From Cryptomeria japonica (taxonomy: Eukaryota; Streptophyta; Pinopsida; Cupressales; Cupressaceae), in the NCBI RefSeq assembly GCF_030272615.1, contig NC_081407.1:269299870-269363869 (forward strand): 64,000 nt of DNA. The letters are read 5' to 3'. The position numbers and the translations under genes were made by a program. Under the pieces are notes generated by a model. It was given only the letters and a program-made list of their open reading frames with translations. It did not search any database and was not told where the DNA came from. How positions within the stretch are numbered: the stretch's first letter is position 1; each line of letters begins with the position of its first letter. This document shows positions 44,001 to 56,287 of this stretch, in pieces.

Positions 44001-46400
44001 TAAATAATTTAAAAACATGTAGAATTATAAAGGACTAACATAATTCTGAAGAAAACCTTGGCCCATGCTTACACCTTCATATCTTCCAATTTAATTATGT
44101 TTATTTTTAGATATATTACTATAACTTGAATAGAATTTCCCATTCCTAATTCCACCTTTCACCACTTAATCTTCCCACATTCTATAATTGAATAAAAAAG
44201 ATAGTTTGACATATCTTAATACATCAAAGAGACTAATATTAAAATTTATTTCCTTCCTATCCCAACACACATTTTGAGCCAAGGGAAAAGAAACTTCAGA
44301 GAGAAAACCTAGTTTTATTTTTTTGACTATTTGGGCCCCATTATCTTGGGTTGGAAAGGGGAATGAATATTGGATTTTTCCTTTGTTCTACATACCACTA
44401 GAAATCACCTTGGATTTTTATAATCTATCTAGTTTTCCAAAAAAAATTGTTGACTAACTATTGACACCTAGTTCCACATCTAAAGATTCACGGACCTTAG
44501 GAAATAGGTCTAGTCCCCTGTCTCCACCTATTGAATATGAGATCATTCCATCATCTTCTTGATCTCCACTAATCATACTCAAATAAATCTTTTGTCTCAA
44601 TTTCTAAAAAAAGATCTATCATTTCTATCCTTTTAAAAAAAAGAGTTTTTTTCAGCAAAAAAGGGGTAAAAACGGATTTGGATCAAAATGATCCAATCTA
44701 ATAGTGCTAGGAGAATCAAGGAGAGATGAGGAAGAATGTTCTTCTAGATTACATATACTACAAACTGAGTTAGGCTCTTTATAAAATAAATTATTATTCC
44801 AAGACCCATTTTTGGAATGAATTTGCAAAAGTGATGGAAAAGCCCTAGTTGTATCCATGGGTAGACATAAGAAAACTTGAGATTTAGGTTTTCATGAAAG
44901 ATTAAGTCATTTTTTTTATGAAAATACCCACTTGGTTTCTAACAGATTCTAAGATCACAATCTCCCTATATTCTACTTGGAGTCTATGCAACTAGATCCA
45001 CATGGGAATAAAATTTATAGTGGTAGATATAGGATTAAAACTTGGATGCCAAGCTTGCATATGTAAATGTCAACTATTGCAAAATTAGTATTTTATTTGA
45101 AAAACAAAATCTCTCTTTCCTTTCGAATAAAAAATTGCAACAAAGAATCATTTACCTTGATCTATAAATAAAAAATAGGTTACTTTAGTCCAATGATCTT
45201 CTACCCATTTGAATTTAGTCCTTCTTTATCAATTGAAATATTGTAGAACTTACTTATTGAAGCTCACTACCAAAGATCCTAAATCTGTGGAGATAATACT
45301 TCTGTTGGGAAAATTATTCTTAATTCCTTATTACTATGTAAACCCCCTAGATATTTTTCCAATGAAGGTCCACACCCAAGTGAGAACTTTGAGCTTCACC
45401 TTCTAAGATATTATCCTTCCCAAGGTTCATTCTTCTACCAACTAAAAACTCTACTCTAAAGAAGCTTCTCCTATTTTGGAGCTTTGGGCCTTCCAAACCC
45501 ACATCATCTTTTTTGGAAGAATCAAAGGTTGTTTTCTTATGAGGAAACCATTTTTAAATCTACTCCGTAAGCTTCTTCTCCTTACTCTTTCTCTTCCCTG
45601 AGGATTTGAATTACAAACCTTGTGGGCTAAAGGAATGTTATTTGGGAATAAGGATAAAAATTTTGATTTTGGACTATTCCTCGAGCCTTGCATAATGAGG
45701 AAAAGAATAATTTTTTGATTCTTTCTGAAAATTTTTGGCCAGGTTGATTAATCCATAAATTCAAGTCCCCTACTATTCTAAAGGCTTGATTATAGTAACA
45801 AATTAATCAACTGCTAGCCCTACTATTCTAAGGGGGCGGGATGGGGGGTTATGTTCCATGCAGGGTGGGGAGTTATGTTCCCCATAGAATAGTAGGGGCT
45901 CACTTTCGAAGATGGTGAGAGGCGCTTCATGAGCTCATGAGATCTCTCACTCCCAAGAGAAGAAAATACCATACTACAGCCTAAAATTTTTCTAAGGTCC
46001 TACCTAGGCTACTGGATCTAGGAAATTATAGAAAGACACCAGAATTTCTATTAAAGGATCAATCAATTTTATGAAACCCTAAATTTGACTTTCCTATTGA
46101 AAAATTTTAAAAATTATTTCTTGCTTTAGATATTTTTCAAAACTCTGAAGGCCAAAAGATTTAGGAGGGTTCACTAGAATCTCATAAGACAAGGGTGGAA
46201 AATTAGGAATGTTGTTTGGATATGTCACATGGAACTTACCAACAGAGAAGGATTTATGATCTTGAATACTTCTTCCTAACATCCATGGCTTGCCAAATAC
46301 CTCATTCTACCATAGTGAACTTCTTTGTTGCCCTCCTAGCGGATATCAAGCGTTTGAATATCCTAGTAGCCTGAAATCTTCCCTAAGAGCATAGATTTTA
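41070..46400 (-). pseudogene. LINE C: ORF1, endonuclease and start of RT (3'-truncated)
   Basis: Reading from the 5' end: ORF1 pieces at 46094-46282 (SIQDHKSFSVGKFHV...SFEKYLKQEII), 45451-45693, 44652-44858, 43465-43698 and 43271-43471; endonuclease start LLIWNVRRINTPNKKYL and IQETKFN (42565-42789), NIYGPTINNKK (42349-42561), TLKNRRLGFSYI; then the pre-RT region 41262-41573 (LKQLHPNKASGLNGFHTSFF) and RT start DEFRPISLCNTIYKVMAKDL. The RT breaks off after IISKAQT, at about 41098, where LINE D continues into its next RT block. It is heavily frameshifted and clearly older than LINE D. Its 5' end is duplicated at 50333. Confidence 0.8.
45767..45898. mobile_element. 132-bp TIR mini-element (unit A)
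   Basis: 14-bp perfect inverted ends CCCCTACTATTCTA / TAGAATAGTAGGGG. An internal copy of CCCTACTATTCTAAGGGGG and a GGGTGGGGAGTTATGTTCC doublet are present. The same element occurs at 50494-50626, so it was present before the duplication. It sits in LINE C. Confidence 0.7.
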
Positions 46401-47326
46401 TTTAGTGTTGAGTACATTTAGTTTTTTAAGATCTTTCTTATTTGGTTACTTTAACATAATTTAATTTATTATATTTAATTTTTAAATGTTTACATAATTT
46501 TTAAATTTTAATTTGCTTATTTTTTTATTAATTTTATATTAAAAACAAAATTATGATATTCATTTTAATGTATCAAGTCATGAAATCAACAAACTTAAAT
46601 CTTGCTATATCAACTTGAGTTTAAATGACCAATATTTTAGTTATTTAATTTAATTTAAACTATTTAATTTAATTTTTCAATTCTTAAATAATTCTTATAT
46701 TTTAATTAACCTATTTTTTCTTTTAATTCTATATAAAAAATAAAATTATGATATTCCTTTTAATGTATCAAATCATATAATCAACAAAATTAGAATCTTG
46801 ATATTTCAACTTGAGTTTGAATGTCTAGTATTTTATCTATGTGATTTAATATAATTCTAATTATTTAATTTTATTTAATTTACATTATTTAATTTAAATT
46901 TTTAATTTAATTTAATCTAATATAAATTATCTAATTCAATTTATTAATTTAAATTTTTTATTTTATTAATTTAATTAATTAATTTTTCAGTTAATATATT
47001 AAATCAACAAATCAACAAACTTAGAGTAAGTTTAAATAAAATAACAATAATTTAGATTATTTAATTTTATTATTTAATTGAATTTCATTCACATTCACTT
47101 TAGTTTTTATTAACACATTCACTTACTATAAATAAACAATGAAAAAAAGCACTAAAAGATAGACAAAAATCAAGCGAGTCCATGCATTCAATAAAAAAAA
47201 TTTAATTCCAAATTAGAACTGTATAGAAACTTCTCAACTACAACTTGTATTCTATTTATAGATTAATTAAATTTTAAATACAAGAATAAATAGAACGTAG
47301 CTTTTATTTTAATCAAGATGAAAAAA

Positions 47327-47334
47327 TATAAAAT
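47327..47334 (+). promoter_or_regulatory. TATA box of F-box copy 3
   Basis: TATAAAAT in AAAAAATATAAAATGCCTTG, about 100 bp before the ATG, in the promoter block conserved with copies 1 and 4. Confidence 0.6.
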
Positions 47335-47435
47335 GCCTTGATCTCTTTTTCTAATAATTGTCATGGAATGTTATAAATTAAAAGGTTGGCAGCTTCTTGT
47401 TGAATATTTTAGGGCAGATTAGAATGTCAATTATG

Positions 47436-47705
47436 GATGCATTTGGGATCATCAGAAAAAGGGGCAGAGATGGAAAACTCTGTAAAAATCCTGGTTATGA
47501 AAATCTGGCAGAAATAAGCGATCTTATAAAATTGCCGAGTGAGGTACAATTGAAGATCATGGAATATTTAAATCCAGCGGATGTTGCGAGGGTGGGTTGT
47601 GTGTGTAAAGAGCTTCGAATTAGGGCTGCAGATGAGGAGTTATGGAACAAAATTATGGCTACAGACTCCTTCCTTACGGATGAATTTAACAAGATTTGCT
47701 TATGA
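47436..47705 (+). CDS. F-box protein, copy 3 (C-terminally truncated)
   Basis: About 89 codons from MDAFGIIRKRGRDGKLCKNP; the frame is open upstream to 47397, but the conserved MDAxGI start is preferred. The F-box spans DLIKLPSEVQLKIMEYL, ADVARVGCVCKELRIRAA, EELWNKI. It then reads MATDSFLTDEF and stops, lacking the W-K/R-D Trp segment of copies 1, 2 and 4. Relative to copy 4 it also lacks about 140 bp between GAT and CTTATAAAATTG; CTTA occurs at both break points, suggesting a microhomology deletion. It also lacks about 31 bp near 47757. It could still bind SKP1 through the F-box, but is probably a decaying copy. Confidence 0.55.
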   Translation, partial: DAFGIIRKRGRDGKLCKNPGYENLAEISDLIKLPSEVQLKIMEYLNPADVARVGCVCKELRIRAADEELWNKIMATDSFLTDEFNKICL

Positions 47706-47896
47706 TTATGGCTGCAGACTCTCCATGCGTTATGCTCCTCTGGATGATTATAGTTTGATTTTGGGTGCTATTAACAAACAAGTTTTGCCTCACCATCGGA
47801 TAGATTTGGATGTTTGCTTTTATTCTTCCTTTTCTCCATTGTCAAAACCTTTTGTAAGTTTACTGATATTTATGTATCTTTACAATTGATAAAAAT

Positions 47897-47931
47897 GTTT
47901 GTTTGTTTGTTTGTTTGTTTGTTTGTTTTAA
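47897..47931 (+). repeat. (GTTT)n microsatellite
   Basis: About eight TTTG units directly after the conserved 3' UTR of F-box copy 3, absent from copy 4 at the same position. Confidence 0.9.
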
Positions 47932-48619
47932 GTATGATTACTATTAGAGTAAAAAAAAATTATTTTGTTTTTTAAAATAAGATAAAGTTTTGTTTTGCAT
48001 GATAAATTTAGAACATAATAATATTGAATTTGATATTTAAATTTATTTTTACTGTATGAAATATGAATTACATTAGCAATTGTACTTTTGTGTGCAATGG
48101 TTACACTAGAAGTTCAATTAAGAAAAAATTTAGTCTTTTTTTTTCATAAGTTTATGTAGTACATGAGATTTAATTGTGATAGTTTCAAATTAACTATGCA
48201 TCCACTCACAAGGATCAGTCACATAGAGATAAATGGAGAGGAGAAAGAATAAATAGAGATGGAAGAGAAAAAAAAAAGACAGAAAGATAAATGAAAAGTA
48301 AATATGAAGAGATAGATATAGAGGTAACCCATGTTTCCATGCGACTACTTATGAGCATAGTTAGAGTGTTCTCATATAAAATTCTAATTAGAAAAAAAGA
48401 TAAATTAAAATCTTTTCCTATTTTATGGAGCTGCTCCCAAATACACCATAATTAAAATAAATATTGCTTATCCAACTGCACTTTAAACATCACTAAACTG
48501 ATCTATGGTGATTGGCCTCCAACGTATGAACAGTATTCTTTTGGAAAAATCCAGCTACAATATTTTTTCTGTTTTTGTTTCTATAATTGTTCTTTGAATT
48601 AAAACAAGAAAAGACAATT

Positions 48620-50070
48620 GTGGATAAAGAAGAAAAATAGGTTGCACATGCAATAAAAAGAATGTAAATTTTTTTTAAACAATGAAAACAAGTGTCACAT
48701 AGTGGCTAGTACTTGCCTTATAGTATAGTTTTAATGATAATTATGATTTAATTTATTTGAAATGAAATGTCTTTGGAAAGCTATATTTTTTTAAAAAAAT
48801 TAAAGAATAACTAATATATTTTTATATTTATTTTTTTCTAAAATAGTAATATAATAATAATAATTTTATACTAATTTTAAAATATTTTAATAATAATAAA
48901 AATATGTGATATATTAAAAATAATTTAATATTAATAGAAATATAATATAAGATGGTATAATAATATTGTAATTTTAATTATTGTAGTATTTTTTTATTAT
49001 TATATTATCTCACATAATGTATTTTTGTTATTATTTTGAAATAATTTATAATTTAAATTTTTAAAAAAGTATTATAATTCTATTTAATATTTTTTTAAGG
49101 AATGCTTTAATTTTAATTTTTAAGTGAGTAAAATAACTATAAATAATAGTAATTTTTGAGTAAACAATGTAAATAAATTAAAATTATTTTTCAAAAATTG
49201 TAAAGTAAAAAAATTAAATCGAAGTAAAATAAAATATATCAATTCTATAATTAAATGAACTTTCATAATGAACTTTCAATGAATAAATAATTATTTATTA
49301 ACATGGACAAAGTTAGAATTTGGATTACATTTAGAATTAGGGCTAGGTTTACAATTAAGGTTAGAATGCCATATCAATCCAAAAACATAATTTGATGCCT
49401 TAGTTTTTTAAATTTTACAAATGAACCTTTGAATTCAAAATAACATTAGCTGATGCAGAATGAATGTGTAACAAGGTAAATGTACAAATTTAACTATGTA
49501 TAAGATTAATTTAATTACTCAAAACAAATAAAATAGTGTTGGATGAACTCAAGTTCATTACAAGAGTATTGCCTAATGGCAAGTACTAATAATGCACTCA
49601 AAAATAGAAATGATTATATCTTATCATAGAAATGATTATATCTTATCATTTCAATTATGAGAAGTTTCTAAATTGATTTAAGACAATCTTATAAAAAATA
49701 TTAAAAAAATTATTTGACAAAGTTTCTAAATTTATATAAGAAAAAGCATACTAAAAATTCATATAAAAATAATATAAAATTAGAAACAATTATATCTTAA
49801 TCCTACCATTTTAAAATATTCTAAATAAATTTATATATTTATAATAAACCTTGTAAAATAATATATATCAATATTAAAAATTATAATAATATATAATATA
49901 TATTACCTATTATGATTTTTTTACGGTTTATTAATAATTTTAAGTGTCATATATATGGTTTTTGGAAAAAGTAGTATGTCAATGCATACAATCCACTAAT
50001 TTTATTAGTTGTCATATATGGTCTAAAAGTGCAAAAATGGCCATATAGACCGTCAAATTCAAGGCCTGTC
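48620..50070. other. AT-rich DNA in unit A
   Basis: Extremely AT-rich with many TAATAATAAT and TTTAAAAA runs. A short direct repeat ATAGAAATGATTATATCTTATCAT lies at about 49605-49650. No gene. Confidence 0.5.
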
Positions 50071-50332
50071 TGAAAGAGTTTGTCCCTATGGAAAGCGTGG
50101 GGAAGCTATTTAATCTTTTTAGATTTAAGCATGCTTTTAGAGAACTGTTTTTAAATTTATTAAAATGATTAAATAATGATAGAATAAAAAATAGAATAAT
50201 TAGTAAGATGATGAGGAAATATGATTTTAGAAGAATATGATTAATTAACTTAATTAAAGAATTAAAGAATTATTTAATCAATTAAAGGAATAATTAGTAC
50301 ATGATCATTGAGACATTTTTTAGGTGTCTACA

Positions 50333-51130
50333 GAAACTATTTTTAAATCTACTCCCTAAGGTTCTTCTCCTTACTCTCGCTCTTCCTTGAGGATTTGAAT
50401 TACAAACCTTGTGGGCTAAAGGAATGTGGTTGAAAATTTTGATTTTGGACTATTGAAAAATTTGGGCGGGTTGATTAATTAATAAATTCAAGTCCCCTAC
50501 TATTGTAAAGGCTTGACTATAGTAACTAATTAATCAACCTGCTAGCTCTACTATTCTAAGGGGGTAGGATGGGGAGTTATGTTCCATGCAGGGTGGGGGG
50601 TTATGTTCCCCATAGAATAGCAGGGGCTCGCTTTCAAAGATGGTGAGAGGTGCTTCATGAGCTCATGAGATCTCTCACTCCCAAGAGAAGAATATACCAT
50701 ATACTATAGCTTGAATTTGTTTTGTAAGGTCCTACCTAGGCTACCGGATCTAGGAAATTCTAAAAAGACACCTGAATTTCTATTAAAGAATAAATAAATT
50801 TTATGAAACCCTAAATTTAACTTTCCTATTGAAAAACTTAAAAAAATTATTTCTTGCTTTAAATATTTTTCAAAACTCTGAAGGCCAAAAGTTTTAGGAG
50901 GGTTCACTGGAATCTCATAAGACAAGGGTGGAAAAATAGGAATGTTGTTTGGAAAGGTCGCATGGAACTTACCAACAAAGAAGGATTTACAATCCTGAAT
51001 ACTTCCTCCTAACATCCATGGCTTACCAAATACCTCCTTCTACCACAGTGAACTTCTTCATTGCCAAGCTTTTGAATGTCCTAGTAGCCTGAAATCTTCC
51101 CTGAGAGCATAGATTTTATTTAGTGTTGAG
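50333..51130 (-). pseudogene. LINE C 5' fragment, duplicated copy
   Basis: The minus frame 50704-51015 reads MLGGSIQDCKSFFVGKFHAT, then FPPLSYEIPVNPPKTFGLQS and FEKYLKQEIIF, matching 46094-46282. It remains open further than the unit A copy. It is ORF1 of the LINE C subfamily, present because the tandem duplication included the LINE 5' end. Confidence 0.75.
50494..50626. mobile_element. TIR mini-element (unit B copy)
   Basis: Counterpart of 45767-45898, with ends CCCCTACTATTGTA / TAGAATAGCAGGGG, each arm carrying one change. Confidence 0.7.
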
Positions 51131-51496
51131 TACATTTAGGTTTTTAAGATCTTTCTTATTTGGTTACTCTAATTTAATTTAATTTATTATGTTAAATTTT
51201 TTAATGTTTAAATAATTTTTAAATGTTAATTTGCTTATTTTTTTCTTAACTTATATTAAAAACAAAACTATGATATTCATTTTAATGTATCAAGTCATGA
51301 AATCAACAAACTTAAAATCTTGATATATCAACTTGAGTTTAAATGACCAATATTTTAGTTATTTAATTTAAGTTAATCTATTTAATTTAATTTTTTGATT
51401 CTTAAATAATTTTTATATTTTAATGCATCAAATCATATAATCAACAAAGTTAACATCTTGATATTTCAACTTGAGTTTAAATATCGAATATTTTAT

Positions 51497-51516
51497 TTAT
51501 GTAATTTAATTTAATT
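51497..51516 (+). repeat. 20-bp target-site duplication, left copy
   Basis: TTATGTAATTTAATTTAATT, identical to 60885-60904. The paralogous unit A has one related stretch at this place (CTATGTGATTTAATATAATT near 46830). Confidence 0.85.
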
Positions 51517-52340
51517 TTTTTATCGATAATAAGCTGAAGCCAAAGAAATTTTATTAATTAAGAAATAATTATAATTACACCTCCATTCAGTGTGGGCACC
51601 GATAGGAAAGAATGGAGGAAAGAAAACCTCCAGTCTAGCCTAGATCCACTAATGGATTAGAAAAATATACAAGAGATAGATTACAATAATAAAGATTATG
51701 CAAGAATCTCTAGACCATATGTCCAGGAGGGTCTACAAGAGAGAGCTTGTAAAAACATCACAATTTCCATGAGCTACAAGATACCCTTTCTTTGCAAGTG
51801 ACCTCCTCGATCTTGAGTGAGAGCCCTATCTTTACCTGAAATGTAAGAATGGAGCTGACCACACCCCTAAACTACACAAGATCCTCATAACACCTTTCAA
51901 CCTAGCACGATGTTAGAATAAAACACAAAGTTCAAACTTCATAAGATATTCAAGCTACCTTAACTAGTTCTCACAACGGATCATACCTACCATGATTTCC
52001 AACCTGTAATATCATAATAAATCAAGTTGTTAGCCAACAAAGAAATTCTATAACCATAATGCTCAGCTAGTGCCAAAACCACTGAAGGAGGTTTTTTTAA
52101 GAAAACTCAGTATTCAACCAAAAAGCAGCCCTTCTGGAACCAATTCTACATAGAGCAGGGAGACTTGCCATCCATCATATATTTAAAACTAATCGAAATC
52201 ACTTCCCTATCATAAGGCTTAGAAATGTCTAAAATGAGTGACTACTAATATGATAATTCTCAAAGGATTATGAAAACTTCTGAAAGGACACAAAACCGAT
52301 TGTGCTAGAGAGCATATAATGCACATAGATGAGTTTATTC
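51517..52340 (-). other. 3' terminal non-coding region of LINE D
   Basis: AAATTTCTTTGGCTTCAGCT on the minus strand near the end is reminiscent of plant LINE 3' UTRs. No ORFs. Poly(A) is short (TTTTTT on the plus strand). Confidence 0.5.
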
Positions 52341-52365
52341 TGAAAGATAGCTGAGAATATGTTGT

Positions 52366-52599
52366 ATACACACACACACACATATATGTTTATGTATATA
52401 TGTATATATAGATGTATATATATATGTGTATATATACATATACATATATACATATATATATATACATATAAATATACATATATACATATATATATACATA
52501 TACATATACATATATACATATACATATATACATAGATATATATATACATATACATATATACATATATATATATATATACATATACATATACATATATAC

Positions 52600-52630
<31 letters not shown>

Positions 52631-52655
52631 CATAGATATATATATATATATATAC

Positions 52656-52687
<32 letters not shown>

Positions 52688-52700
52688 ATATATATATATC
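52366..52700. repeat. (CATATA)n / (TA)n microsatellite
   Basis: About 330 bp of CACACA, TATATG and CATATA repeats, nearly perfectly alternating purine-pyrimidine. Long frames on both strands (up to 167 codons of Tyr/Ile/Met/Cys) are artefacts. Confidence 0.95.
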
Positions 52701-52992
52701 ATGTTGAGCTCGCATTCCCTGAAAAGCATGATAGAAAATGGAATGAGTGGAGAATTAACTAAACCCATCATTCAAAAATTAGTGACAACATAACTAGATG
52801 TTGATAGTATGTATAAAACATCCAAAGGTCTTTTTACCATGTATAGTATGAAAAAAAGTAAAATTAAAGAGAGTTCATCGGAGACAAAAAGAAACAACAA
52901 GGCAGACCCCCATTAGTGGCCACATAAACATTTATCACAACCCAAAAGCCTAGAGTGCCAAAAACCAAGAGGCTTTCCATAATGGAGGAGAC

Positions 52993-53490
52993 TTAGCCTT
53001 TCCTTCCTTGCTTGTGAGGGTACCTGCAGCCGGAATTCTCTGGGTTTGCTGTTGAGAGGTCTGCAGGAGAGGGAGGAATTGGCATATTATCTAAGATGAC
53101 CATGATATTCTCAGCTTCAAGATAGTTAGTCAACCATTTATCTCGAGGGGCTTTTTTGACCTGAAGAATCCACAAGAGGAAGAGGAAGTTTCTACTTCTG
53201 ACAAGGCGATAAGCTTCAAAGGCCACGAGATCCTCAATAATCAAGATGGGGAATCGAGGGACTGAATTATTCTTGTTGATAAGAACATCATAGTCCCGAG
53301 GCTTGGGAGCCATAAGCTCCTCATCAATTTTGAAGACCTTTTTACACAGCTTCACCACTATTTCTCTATCTTTCTCTAAATGGATGGCGATAGCTAGGAA
53401 CATTGTTGCAATGTTAGGATTCACTCTTGTTCGGTCCTCATTTAGGATAAAGTCTTTCCCTAGAGTTTTCATCATGGCCCCAGTGATCAA
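52993..53490 (-). CDS. Unrecognised ORF inside the LINE D insertion
   Basis: 165 codons starting MITGAMMKTLGKDFILNEDR and ending HKQGRKG, without internal stops. The upstream sequence is in frame to a TAA about 15 bp before, and further coding-like sequence follows above it (MAFVGEIKEERMKG). The protein is globular-looking, with basic and acidic residues mixed (LEKDREIVVKLCKKVFKIDE; PRFPILIIEDLVAFEAYRLV) and a Pro-rich end. No known domain, signal or membrane segment is seen. It could be a retroelement accessory protein or captured host exon. Confidence 0.4.
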   Translation of the reverse strand: MITGAMMKTLGKDFILNEDRTRVNPNIATMFLAIAIHLEKDREIVVKLCKKVFKIDEELMAPKPRDYDVLINKNNSVPRFPILIIEDLVAFEAYRLVRSRNFLFLLWILQVKKAPRDKWLTNYLEAENIMVILDNMPIPPSPADLSTANPENSGCRYPHKQGRKG

Positions 53491-53619
53491 TGGATTTTAT
53501 TGGGCTAGAATTCCTTTCATTCTTTCCTCTTTGATCTCTCCAACAAAAGCCATCTATCATTTCAGCCCTAGAATTCTGAGAGGGGTATCCATCGAAGCTA
53601 AATAAGAAATAAATAAGGA

Positions 53620-54430
53620 AACCAACTTAGTAGTATAAATAGAGCTGGCGAGTTAATGCTTTGTGATGAGGAACTAGTCTAGTCGAATATCGGAGGGTCA
53701 CAATGCAAGGATTGCGATCTCCAAAGATCTAAGCCATACTTACTACCGCCTTAAGCCTTCAAGCTGAGGGTACTCCAACTTTCAAATCACTAAGGGAGCA
53801 TTACCTCAATATTAATAGGGTATCGTCATTGTGGTACTGATCGAGGAGGAGATGCTGATGCATGATGTCTAACAAGGAACATTCCTCTTGACAGCTGAGG
53901 TTTACTAAATTTAGATGGCATATAGAAGAAAAATGACAGAATTTAAATGGCTAGGTAAATTTTAATCCTAATAGAATGCAATGTATATGTGAATAGTAAT
54001 ACCTATATATCCATGTCAACACATTTTTGATGTGGCAAAATATGAATGCATTTTTATATACCTACGCCTATTCCTGTATACTTATTACCTCATACTAGTC
54101 TTAAAACTTACATATTTTTCATTGCTGATAAATCAAAATAGGATATATGCTTGACAATTTGCCAAAATTATATATGAAGCTGGATCAGTGTATGTCTCTC
54201 TCTCTATATATACATGTATCTCATATATATATGTATATATAAGTCCTATATATATAAGATTATATAATATACAGGTATATATATATATACATGTATATGT
54301 ATATACGTATATATACAAAACTATTCCTTTAATAAACCTATTTATTTATATGTTAATATATGTATGTGTGTGTGTGTGTGTAAGGATCTATAAAGGTAGG
54401 ATATTAGGTAAGACTAAATAAGAATATATA
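53620..54430. other. Non-coding part of the LINE D insertion, with AT/GT microsatellites
   Basis: 53620-53900 is GC-balanced without ORFs. 54190-54330 is TATATA/CATGTATA-rich, and (TG)n occurs at 54361-54381. Small frames there are not gene-like. Confidence 0.5.
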
Positions 54431-54570
54431 TATATATTTAATTTGTTGTTAATACTTTTTAAAAATGAGTGAAAGTGTGAGTGACTAGTGGACTTACAAT
54501 GTGATGAAGTCTGTTTGGGTTTGCAAGATTGATAGGGTAAGTATAAGCATATATTTGTGAATGAAGAGAT

Positions 54571-55260
54571 TCAGATGAGGTCTGAGGGCAGATGGATGCC
54601 ATCGGCTCCCATGTTAGCTAACTCATCCACCCTTTTGTTACCTTCCCTATAGATATGATTGACCATAAACCTCTCAAACCCTTGGCATAAATCAATGGCC
54701 CAAGATAGCAGGGTGTTGAGTCTCCAATTGGGCATGCTACCTTTTCTGAGAGCATTGACAATTATAGTAGAATCCCCTTCAATATCCAATTTCTTCACTC
54801 CTAATTTCCTACAAAGATGTAGGCCTTCCACCAAGGCCATCAATTCCGCCCAATTATTGGATTTTATGCCTACATGGGATGCTTGGAAGGCTATTTATTT
54901 ACCTTCCCAGTTGTGGATAGAGAATCCTATGCCTCCCACTCTTAGATTTCCTCGAGATGCCACATCAAATTTTAACTTAAGCCATCTATCACCTAGAGGA
55001 TGCCATGTACAATCAACTCTTCTCCTAAGATTTTCCTCAAGACCATCCCCCACAAAGGGTGGGATAGATAGAACCTCCCAATGACCTTTCATCTTTTTAT
55101 CCCAATAGGTTATAGTGGAATTCTTCTTCATACCTAAGAAGATCCAATTGTTTATGAGATCAATGATAGCAGCCTCAATTTTATTGATTACCCGGTGCAC
55201 CTCTAGTTTTTCATTTTTTAAAAGACATCTATTTCTCTCCTTCCATAGCTCCCACATTAT
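54571..55260 (-). pseudogene. LINE D RNase H domain
   Basis: The 54895-55257 frame carries the linker MWELWKERNRCLLKNEKLEV and the RNase H start LKLKFDVASRGNLRVGG; the family form is NFDGASRGNPG, so Gly is Val. A TAA follows after NWEGK. 54571-54843 continues with MALVEGLHLCRKLG (Glu), KLDIEGDSTIIVNALRKG (Asp) and YREGNKRVDELANMGADG (Asp). The catalytic carboxylates are kept. The domain would remove RNA from the cDNA hybrid. It is split by one stop. Confidence 0.85.
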
Positions 55261-55302
55261 GGAGGATGGAAGAGAGATGCATAATCCTTCAAAAAGACAA
55301 CC

Positions 55303-56287
55303 TCATCTAATGAGAGGCCAAGCCTTGAGCATCCCTAAAATAGAATGGGGAAAGGCAGATGACCAATTAAGTTTCTTGGTGAACCAAACCCAACATTGGT
55401 TTGCATAGGTGCAATTGAGGAGGAGATGGTTGGTTTCTTCTTCATTCATCTCATAGAGAGGACATCTGGTAGGTCCCTCATACCCCATCCTCCTAAATTT
55501 ATCAGTCGTCAAGAGCTTATTCTAGAGAGCAAGCCAAGTGAAGACTCCAACCTTGGGTAGGCAATACCTATCCCAATAGAGTTTCAAAGGTCACTCTATC
55601 AAGGGTCTAAGGTGGGCTCTAGTGATATGAGAGTACCCATCCTTAGAATTATATTCCCCACTCAAGGAGCCATCCCATAAAAGCCTATCCTTGTTAAGGC
55701 CAAAGGAGATGTTCCTTGTTCTAAGAATTGCCATGAGTTTGCATTTATCCCCTGTAGGGATATCCTCATTTTCTCTATCAATCCATTGCCACCCTACCCC
55801 ATCCACTAAGGGGGAGATGTAGTTCCTTAAAAATGTTCCTCTATGTGATTCAAGGAGAGATCGAGAGGTCTCAAAGTCATAAATTTTCTCGATTGCCTTA
55901 TACCCTCCCCATGAATCAAACTAGAAAAGGGATTCATCCCTACAACCAAGATTCCAAGTGAGTTTGTTTGAAATAATACTTCTGCACTCCATCATAAAAT
56001 TCCATATGCGAGATCCTCTGGACGAGTTGTTTTCTCTAAATATTTGGATAGGGTTGCCTCCATTAAGGTATTTATGGTGTAATAACCTTGCCCACTTCAG
56101 GGGGGGGGTGTCTAAACATTCTCCAAACTAACTTAGCCCCAAGGGCTCTGCCTTGATCACAAAGATTTTTTATGCCATCACCTCCTTCTTTTGGTCTGCA
56201 TATCTTGTCCCAAGATAGGAGTGATAATTTTCTATCTTCATTAGCGCCTTGCCAAAAGAACGTCCTAAGATGTTTGTTTAGTTCATC
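55303..56287 (-). pseudogene. LINE D zf-RVT zinc-binding region and RT connector
   Basis: 55303-55512 reads DKFRRMGYEGPTRCPLYEMN and EETNHLLLNCTYANQCWVWF, the zf-RVT pattern (C-P-L-C to C-P-L-Y, one Cys replaced). 55591-55806 has LLWDGSLSGEYNSKDGYSHI. Between 55810 and 56287 the sequence is frameshifted, including an extra-G run at 56100-56109 (nine G). Confidence 0.75.

Larger units (their letters stand above)
45544..50332 (+). repeat. Tandem segmental duplication, unit A
   Basis: The unit starts GAAACCATTTTTAAATCTAC and holds LINE C 5' end, a 132-bp TIR element, AT spacer and F-box copy 3. It ends with AGAGTTTGTCCCTATGG...CTGTTTTTAAATTTATT (50072-50163). Unit B starts at 50333, so the period is about 4.79 kb, head to tail. 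Homology is clear for 45544-48620 and 50072-50163. The stretch 48620-50070 differs from unit B. Confidence 0.75.

Noticed and set aside
52268-52771. Long Tyr/Ile-rich ORFs (up to 167 codons) on both strands
   Set aside because: They are translations of the (CATATA)n microsatellite and show no codon structure.
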